From assembly GCA_002697505.1 (NCBI GenBank), contig NZWA01000072.1:1-12795 (forward strand): a stretch of DNA of 12,795 nt. Reading direction: 5' to 3'. The notes below the pieces were generated by a model, which was given only the letters and a program-made list of their open reading frames with translations, was not told where the DNA came from and did no database searches. A program made the position numbers and the translations under genes. Positions within the stretch are counted from its first letter, which is position 1; every line of letters begins with the position of its first letter. Below are positions 8,314 through 12,795 of this stretch, in pieces. Origin of the DNA: Flavobacteriales bacterium (lineage in GTDB: Bacteria; Bacteroidota; Bacteroidia; Flavobacteriales; BACL11).

Positions 8314-10563
8314 ATGAAAAATTATCTACAAGAACTTAATTCTGAGCAACAAAAAGCAGTTCTACACATTGACGGACCTTTAATTGTTATCGCTGGAGCT
8401 GGATCTGGAAAAACTAGAGTTATTACATGTAGGATAGCAAATATGCTAAACAACAAAATCAGCGCATACAATATCTTAGCATTAACATTTACAAATAAAG
8501 CAGCTAAAGAAATGAGAAATAGAATCGATCAAATTACTCAGCCCTACAAAGCAGCGAGTCTTTGGATGGGTACTTTTCATTCCATGTTTGCAAAAATTTT
8601 ACGAATTGAATCTAATAGATTTAATTATCCATCAAACTTTACTATATATGATACAGAAGATTCAAAAAGCCTCGTAAAAAGTATCATCAAAGAATTAGAA
8701 CTTGACAAAGAAATCTATAAACCAAACGTTGTAAGAAATAGAATTTCCTCTTTAAAAAATCATTTTATAAAATCCAAAGATTATAATCAAAGACCTGAAC
8801 TCACTCAAACTGACAAAATTGCAAAAAGAGATGATTTTGGAAGAATCTATCAAATTTACGAAAAAAGATGTCAAAAATCTTCTGCTTTAGATTTTGACGA
8901 TTTACTTTTAAAAACATATGAGCTATTTGAAGAAAACCCAGATATTCTTTTGAAATACCAAGAAAAATTTAAATATATTTTAATTGATGAGTATCAAGAT
9001 ACCAACTTTGTCCAATACTTGATCATCAAAAAACTTGCAGCCCTTTATGAAAACATATGTGTTGTTGGAGATGATGCTCAAAGCATATATAGCTTTAGAG
9101 GTGCAAATATTCAAAACATACTAAATTTTAAAACTGATTACCCAGACTTTAAAGAATATAAACTAGAGCAAAATTATAGATCAACTGCTAATATCGTTAA
9201 TGCTGCCAATAGCGTTATTAAAAATAATGAAAAACAAATCTATAAAGAAGTCTGGACGAAAAATGAAAATGGCGAAAAAATCATTATTATAAAGACAAAC
9301 TCTGATAGTGAAGAAGGAAGATTAGTTGCAAACACAATTGATGAAATTAAAACAAAAATTCAAACAGATAACTCTGATTTCGCGATATTGTACAGAACAA
9401 ATGCACAATCGAGAGCAATAGAAGAATCGCTTAGAAGAAAAAATATAAATTATAAAATATACGGAGGCCTCTCATTTTATCAAAGAAAAGAAATTAAAGA
9501 CCTTCTTGCATATTTTAGATTAACCGTAAATATAAATGACGAAGAATCATTAAAAAGAATTATCAACTATCCTTCAAGAGGAATCGGTACAACAACAATT
9601 CAAAAATTAAATTTAGCGGCAAATAAATATGATGTAAGCATTTGGGAAACACTATCAAACATTGATAAATACGAAATTAAAATAAATAAGGGGACTAGAG
9701 AAAAACTTTCTAACTTTCAAATTTTAATTAATAATTTTATTAATAACTCGAAAACAAAAGATGCATATGAAGTCGCGGAAGACATAACAAAGAGCACCGG
9801 TATTTATGGACTATTGAACAACGATAAAAGTCCTGAGGGAATTACAAGGTTTGAAAATATTCAAGAACTATTAAACGCAATTAAGAACTTCACTAATAGT
9901 TCGGGAAATAACTTGAATTTATTGTCTGATTTTATTGAAGATGTTGCTTTATTAACAGACCAAGATCAGGAAAATGAAGAGGATTTCAATAAAGTAACAC
10001 TAATGACAATTCACGCCGCAAAAGGCTTAGAATTTAAATATGTCTTTGTTGTTGGAATGGAAGAAAATCTATTTCCTTCCATATTAAGTAATGAATCACA
10101 AGAATCTTTAGAGGAAGAGAGAAGATTATTCTATGTGGCAATTACTAGAGCAGAAAAAAGATTATTTCTTTCTTACGCAAATACACGATTTAAATGGGGA
10201 CAGTACATAGACACTGATCCAAGTAGATTCTTATTAGAAATTGATGAAAGATTTACGGAAAAAAAAGAAACAGAGGCAAAAAACCACTACAAAATATTTC
10301 CTAAACGAAAAACAACATTTCAACCAAAACAAAAGAAAATAAATAGTAGATTAAAAAAAATAAATTTATCAAAATTAGAAGTTAGTGGAAAACAAGTTTT
10401 TGATTTAAATGTTGGCACGAAAGTTAAACATTCAATATTCGGCATTGGAAAAGTCATGAAAATTGATGGAGAAAATCAAAATCAAAAAGCTATTATTTTT
10501 TTTAATGATCATGGGCAAAAACAATTACTGTTAAAATTTGCCAAACTTGAAATTATTAAATAA
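8314..10563 (+). CDS. uvrD: UvrD/PcrA-family superfamily 1A DNA helicase
   Basis: An ATP-driven 3'-5' DNA translocase/helicase of 749 residues, close to the usual length of about 720-750 for UvrD/PcrA. It acts in the cytoplasm in nucleotide excision and mismatch repair and in clearing protein-DNA blocks. All motifs are visible: Q motif LNSEQQKAV (8-16), Walker A GAGSGKT (28-34), Ia LTFTNKAAKEM, Ic GTFHSMFAKIL, Walker B IDEYQDTN (Asp225-Glu226), III GDDAQSIYSFRGA, IV QNYRST, V TIHAAKGLEF (His567) and VI YVAITRAEKR (Arg612). The last 55 or so residues (VGTKVKHSIFGIGKVMKI ... LLLKFAKLEII) form the Tudor-like domain that contacts RNA polymerase in PcrA/UvrD. I chose the ATG at 8314 because the longer in-frame TTG at 8293 sits inside a -7 box and adds residues not typical of the family. 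It is a single gene, divergent from the surface operon and convergent with ribF. The symbol pcrA would be equally fair. Confidence 0.95.
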   Translation: MKNYLQELNSEQQKAVLHIDGPLIVIAGAGSGKTRVITCRIANMLNNKISAYNILALTFTNKAAKEMRNRIDQITQPYKAASLWMGTFHSMFAKILRIESNRFNYPSNFTIYDTEDSKSLVKSIIKELELDKEIYKPNVVRNRISSLKNHFIKSKDYNQRPELTQTDKIAKRDDFGRIYQIYEKRCQKSSALDFDDLLLKTYELFEENPDILLKYQEKFKYILIDEYQDTNFVQYLIIKKLAALYENICVVGDDAQSIYSFRGANIQNILNFKTDYPDFKEYKLEQNYRSTANIVNAANSVIKNNEKQIYKEVWTKNENGEKIIIIKTNSDSEEGRLVANTIDEIKTKIQTDNSDFAILYRTNAQSRAIEESLRRKNINYKIYGGLSFYQRKEIKDLLAYFRLTVNINDEESLKRIINYPSRGIGTTTIQKLNLAANKYDVSIWETLSNIDKYEIKINKGTREKLSNFQILINNFINNSKTKDAYEVAEDITKSTGIYGLLNNDKSPEGITRFENIQELLNAIKNFTNSSGNNLNLLSDFIEDVALLTDQDQENEEDFNKVTLMTIHAAKGLEFKYVFVVGMEENLFPSILSNESQESLEEERRLFYVAITRAEKRLFLSYANTRFKWGQYIDTDPSRFLLEIDERFTEKKETEAKNHYKIFPKRKTTFQPKQKKINSRLKKINLSKLEVSGKQVFDLNVGTKVKHSIFGIGKVMKIDGENQNQKAIIFFNDHGQKQLLLKFAKLEIIK

Positions 10564-10640
10564 TATTTCACACAAAATAAAATATTAGCTAATAATATAT
10601 TTTCCTTAAAAATATTATTTATTACAACTAAATACATTTT

Positions 10641-10710
10641 ACTATATTTTACTCTTTTTTACACTTTTTTGCTATTTTTTACTATTTTTTACTATTTTTT
10701 ACTATTTTTT
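10641..10710 (+). repeat. Tandem array of seven 10-bp T-tract units
   Basis: Seven contiguous units have an exact 10-bp period: ACTATATTTT, ACTCTTTTTT, ACACTTTTTT, GCTATTTTTT, then three identical ACTATTTTTT. A decayed copy precedes it (about 10633-10640). T-tracts of four to six repeated every 10 bp are in near-phase with the DNA helix, the classic arrangement for intrinsically bent DNA. The array lies about 80 bp beyond the helicase stop. The identical units are all at the 3' end, suggesting the most recent copying was there. Confidence 0.85.
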
Positions 10711-10746
10711 TGCATAAAATTTAAATTTCATTTATAATATGCAAAA
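10708..10746. terminator. Central 9-bp hairpin at the junction of the two arrays, candidate bidirectional terminator
   Basis: TTTTGCATA and TATGCAAAA form a perfect 9-bp inverted repeat with a 21-nt AT-only-but-one loop. It sits exactly where the T-rich array ends and shortly before the A-rich array starts. The stem is AT-rich with only two G-C pairs, so alone it would be weak; it may act as the tip of the larger fold. Location between convergent genes is the main reason for suggesting termination. Confidence 0.35.
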
Positions 10747-10769
10747 TCAAATAAAACAATAAAAAAACT

Positions 10770-10872
10770 AAAGAAAAATGAAAGAAAAATGAAAGAAAAT
10801 GAAAAAAAATGAAAAAAAATGAAGGAAAATGAAGGAAAATAAAGGAAAATTGAAGGAAAATTGAAGGAAAAT
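10770..10872 (-). repeat. Tandem array of ten 10-11-bp A-rich units beyond ribF
   Basis: Ten units follow one another on the plus strand: AAAGAAAAAT, GAAAGAAAAAT, GAAAGAAAAT, two of GAAAAAAAAT, two of GAAGGAAAAT, AAAGGAAAAT and two of TGAAGGAAAAT, a mean period near 10.3 bp. On the ribF strand this is an almost purely pyrimidine tract (ATTTTCCTTC type), beginning about 14 bp after the ribF stop. Unit type changes stepwise along the array. Stop codons in all frames rule out coding. Possible roles are bent DNA or a transcription end for ribF. Confidence 0.85.
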
Positions 10873-10885
10873 ATTTTGTGAAAAA

Positions 10886-11800
10886 TTATGTCAACAAATC
10901 AAAATATTTTCTACAATTGACTTCATCTATTTGCAATTGTTTTTTTAACAATAAATAATTTTCAAATTTTATCTCATCACGTAATCTACCAAAGAAATAA
11001 ACTTTAATTTTCCGATCATAGATATTTGAATCAAAATTAAATATATGAACTTCCGTTTTGTAAGAATCATTAGCAATATTTAACATACCAAAATAATTTA
11101 CATCATTATAAATAATAGAGACGTAATAAACACCAGGTTTCGGCAATATTTTAAATTTGTTTATCTTTAAATTAGCAGTTGGAAATCCAATCTCACGACC
11201 CAGTTGATTTCCCTTTTCTACCTGACCAATTATAAAAAATTTTGAACCCAACAAATTATTAGCAAGAGTAATATTACCTGCTGAAATTGCATTTCTAATT
11301 TTTGTTGAACTAATTTTTACATTTTCTTTTTCAAAAGCCTCAACTCTATGAATATAAAAATTATACACTTCAGCTAGATCAAGAAGTTCTTCAAAAGATC
11401 CTTCTCTATTTTTTCCAAATTGATGGTCATGACCAACAACTAAATGTTCAATATTCAACTTTTTAACTAAAATATTCTTTACAAAATCAGTTGATGTCAT
11501 TCTTGAAAACTCCCTTGTAAACTCATGAATAATTAAATGTTGTACATCTAGCTGCTTTATTTTTTCAATTTTTTCTTCATCAGTATTTATTAGCTTTAAA
11601 TTTTGATTATGTGGAAAAAGAACGTGTCTTGGATGAGGACTGAATGTTAACAAAACTATTTCTAATGAATTTTTATCAGCTAACTTATTTAACTTATCAA
11701 AAATAGATTTATGTCCAAGATGAACACCATCAAAAGTACCTACAGTAACAATTGTTTTAATATTGGAATCAAAATCTGATATTTTGTTATATTTTTTCAA
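10886..11800 (-). CDS. ribF: Bifunctional riboflavin kinase / FAD synthetase RibF
   Basis: A cytoplasmic enzyme that phosphorylates riboflavin to FMN and then adenylates FMN to FAD. Its 304 residues match the usual length of about 300-315. The N-terminal nucleotidyltransferase shows GTFDGVHLGH (21-30), FSPHPRHVL (53-61), GHDHQFGKNREG (123-134) and ISSTKIR (163-169). The C-terminal kinase shows GREIGFPTANL (201-211), PKPGVYYV (220-227), GMLNIA (238-243) and the probable catalytic Glu250 in TEVHIF. The loop after GMLNI is short and lacks the usual GxRPT sequence, though the rest of the kinase is intact. The start is taken as TTG at 11800: an in-frame TAA lies at 11813-11815, no ATG precedes the GTFDGVH motif, and the resulting N-terminus (xKKYNKISDFD) fits family members. 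It is divergent from atpD and convergent with uvrD. Confidence 0.95.
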   Translation of the reverse strand: MKKYNKISDFDSNIKTIVTVGTFDGVHLGHKSIFDKLNKLADKNSLEIVLLTFSPHPRHVLFPHNQNLKLINTDEEKIEKIKQLDVQHLIIHEFTREFSRMTSTDFVKNILVKKLNIEHLVVGHDHQFGKNREGSFEELLDLAEVYNFYIHRVEAFEKENVKISSTKIRNAISAGNITLANNLLGSKFFIIGQVEKGNQLGREIGFPTANLKINKFKILPKPGVYYVSIIYNDVNYFGMLNIANDSYKTEVHIFNFDSNIYDRKIKVYFFGRLRDEIKFENYLLLKKQLQIDEVNCRKYFDLLT

Positions 11801-11833
11801 AAAATAAAAAAATTATTTTGTTAAAAAAGTGTT

Positions 11834-11841
11834 CAAAAATA
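11834..11841 (-). promoter_or_regulatory. Candidate -7 box for ribF
   Basis: On the minus strand this reads TATTTTTG, matching TAnnTTTG. It would start transcription about 25-30 nt before the TTG start at 11800. The region is so AT-rich that a chance match is possible, and no clear -33 element is seen. Confidence 0.4.
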
Positions 11842-11890
11842 ACAATAAATTTTATTCAGTTATTTTAAGTTCAAAACAATTAAAAAATAG

Positions 11891-11898
11891 TAAGTTTG
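11891..11898 (+). promoter_or_regulatory. Candidate -7 box for atpD
   Basis: TAAGTTTG matches the Bacteroidota -7 consensus TAnnTTTG exactly. It would give an A-rich leader of roughly 35-40 nt before the ATG at 11942. The leader has no Shine-Dalgarno sequence, which is normal for highly expressed genes of this phylum. The -33 element is not obvious. Confidence 0.5.
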
Positions 11899-11901
11899 TA
11901 T

Positions 11902-11937
11902 TCAAAATAAAAAACAAATTTCTCAAAATAAAAAACA
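11902..11937 (+). repeat. Perfect 15-bp direct repeat in the atpD leader
   Basis: TCAAAATAAAAAACA occurs at 11902-11916 and again at 11923-11937, a 21-bp offset (two helical turns). It lies between the candidate -7 box and the start codon, so both copies would be in the 5' leader RNA. It could be a translation-enhancing A-rich leader or a site for a bound protein, or simple low-complexity sequence. Confidence 0.7.
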
Positions 11938-11941
11938 CAAA

Positions 11942-12795
11942 ATGGCAGAAAAAAACGGAAAAGTATCACAAGTAATAGGTCCTGTAATTGATGTTACATT
12001 TGAAAACAATGAAAATGGACTCCCAAACATTTATGATTCACTAGAAATTAAAAGAACTGATGGGAGCACATTAGTTTTAGAATGTCAACAACATATTGGT
12101 GAAGATACAGTACGAGCAATATCAATGGAAACAACTGATGGTGTTAGTAGAGGAACTGAAGTTGTTGCAACTGGAGCACCAATTAAAATGCCAACTGGAG
12201 AAAATATTAAAGGAAGAGTTTTTAATGTAGTTGGCGATGCTATTGATGGAATGGAAAATCTTGATAGAACTGATGGATTACCAATTCACAGAGAAGCACC
12301 AAAGTTTGAAGATTTATCTACTTCAACTGAAGTGCTTTTTACTGGAATAAAAGTAATTGATTTAATTGAGCCTTATGCTAAAGGAGGTAAAATAGGACTC
12401 TTTGGTGGTGCTGGTGTAGGAAAAACAGTATTGATTCAAGAACTTATTAATAATATTGCTAAGGGCCATGGTGGATTATCAGTATTTGCTGGTGTTGGAG
12501 AAAGAACTAGAGAAGGAAATGATTTATTAAGAGAAATGTTAGAGTCTGGCATTATTAATTACGGATCAGAATTCAATCATTCTATGGAAGAAGGAGGATG
12601 GGATTTATCAAAAATTGATAAAGGTAAGCTAGGAGAATCTAAAGCTACTTTTGTATTTGGACAAATGAATGAACCTCCAGGAGCAAGAGCAAGAGTTGCT
12701 CTCTCTGGACTAACAATAGCTGAGTATTTTAGAGATGGAGACGGAAAAGGTAAAGGAAAAGACGTATTATTTTTCGTTGACAATATATTTAGGTT
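11942..12795 (+). CDS. atpD: ATP synthase F1 beta subunit, 5' portion (cut by right edge)
   Basis: The catalytic beta subunit of F1Fo ATP synthase, on the cytoplasmic side of the inner membrane; 284 full codons are present of an expected total near 500. The beta-barrel start (GKVSQVIGPVIDVTF, 6-20) is followed by Walker A GGAGVGKT (155-162, Lys161), GERTREGND (186-194, catalytic Glu187), QMNEPPGARARV (241-252) and Walker B VLFFVDNIFR ending at the edge (Asp280). Relative to E. coli AtpD there is an insertion of about 25 residues around 205-235 (HSMEEGGWDLSKID) and a small GDGKGKGK insertion near 266-273, which I associate with Bacteroidota. ATG at 11942 gives the standard MAEKxGKV start. In this phylum atpD is commonly followed by atpC, apart from the other atp genes; that lies outside the window. 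An open frame on the opposite strand here is only a shadow. Confidence 0.97.
   Translation, partial: MAEKNGKVSQVIGPVIDVTFENNENGLPNIYDSLEIKRTDGSTLVLECQQHIGEDTVRAISMETTDGVSRGTEVVATGAPIKMPTGENIKGRVFNVVGDAIDGMENLDRTDGLPIHREAPKFEDLSTSTEVLFTGIKVIDLIEPYAKGGKIGLFGGAGVGKTVLIQELINNIAKGHGGLSVFAGVGERTREGNDLLREMLESGIINYGSEFNHSMEEGGWDLSKIDKGKLGESKATFVFGQMNEPPGARARVALSGLTIAEYFRDGDGKGKGKDVLFFVDNIFR

Larger units (their letters stand above)
10571..10880. repeat. Long imperfect palindrome between convergent uvrD and ribF
   Basis: The 322-bp gap has no gene. Matched inverted segments occur in mirrored order. CACAAAATA (10571-10579) pairs with 10872-10880. ATATTTTCCTT (10597-10607) pairs with 10864-10874, overlapping the first partner by three bases. 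A T-rich periodic array (10641-10710) faces an A-rich one (10770-10872). TTTTGCATA (10708-10716) pairs with TATGCAAAA (10738-10746). The arms are about 146 and 143 nt around a 21-nt centre. Either transcript could fold into a long, imperfect A-U hairpin. The placement suits a bidirectional transcription end; an origin by inverted duplication is also possible. Confidence 0.7.

Noticed and set aside
10579..10603. Small palindrome TATTAGCTAATA just after the helicase stop as an intrinsic terminator
   Set aside because: The perfect part is only 12 bp with no room for a loop, the extended stem is interrupted and AT-only, and no clean U-tract follows directly.
10641..10872. CRISPR-like array
   Set aside because: The units are 10-11 bp, contiguous and without spacers, and no cas genes are nearby.
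10770..10872. Small Lys-rich peptide genes, since ATGAAAGAAAAA-like strings are frequent
   Set aside because: TGA follows within a few codons in every frame because the unit is not a multiple of three.
12577..12783. Minus-strand open frame of 68 codons
   Set aside because: It lies wholly inside atpD on the opposite strand, has no recognisable features, and is explained as a shadow of the conserved beta-subunit frame.

Overview
The window is AT-rich and almost certainly comes from a member of the Bacteroidota, probably Flavobacteriales-like. Four observations support this. Two neighbouring surface proteins carry SprB-type repeats, and the complete one ends in a type IX secretion (T9SS) type B sorting domain. 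Every intergenic start region contains a match to the Bacteroidota -7 box TAnnTTTG. Start codons are preceded by A-rich leaders rather than Shine-Dalgarno sequences. The ATP synthase beta subunit has the internal insertions I associate with this phylum. The genus cannot be fixed from the sequence alone.

Layout: (1) 1-8181, minus strand: two giant secreted proteins in tandem, 15 bp apart and probably co-transcribed. The upstream one is 2037 residues, with an N-terminal type 1 copper (cupredoxin) domain, a long series of SprB-like repeats and a T9SS type B C-terminal domain. The downstream one runs off the left edge and starts with the ATHIMGGE... module found in gliding-motility-associated proteins. 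(2) 8182-8313: a divergent intergenic region with one -7 box for each direction. (3) 8314-10563, plus strand: a complete UvrD/PcrA-type DNA helicase. (4) 10564-10885: a 322-bp gap between convergent genes. It holds no gene but is highly structured: a T-rich array with an exact 10-bp period, an A-rich array with a 10-11-bp period, and several matched inverted segments that together make an imperfect palindrome with arms of about 145 bp. (5) 10886-11800, minus strand: ribF, bifunctional riboflavin kinase/FAD synthetase, apparently starting at TTG. (6) 11801-11941: a second divergent intergenic region with a -7 box for each direction and a 15-bp direct repeat in the atpD leader. (7) 11942-12795, plus strand: the first 284 codons of atpD, cut by the right edge.

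The genes do not form one pathway. The left two-thirds is a surface/adhesion locus and the right third is housekeeping (DNA repair, flavin cofactors, ATP synthesis). The most unusual items are the palindromic, helically phased gap between uvrD and ribF, and the fusion of an apparently intact copper site to a giant SprB-repeat surface protein.
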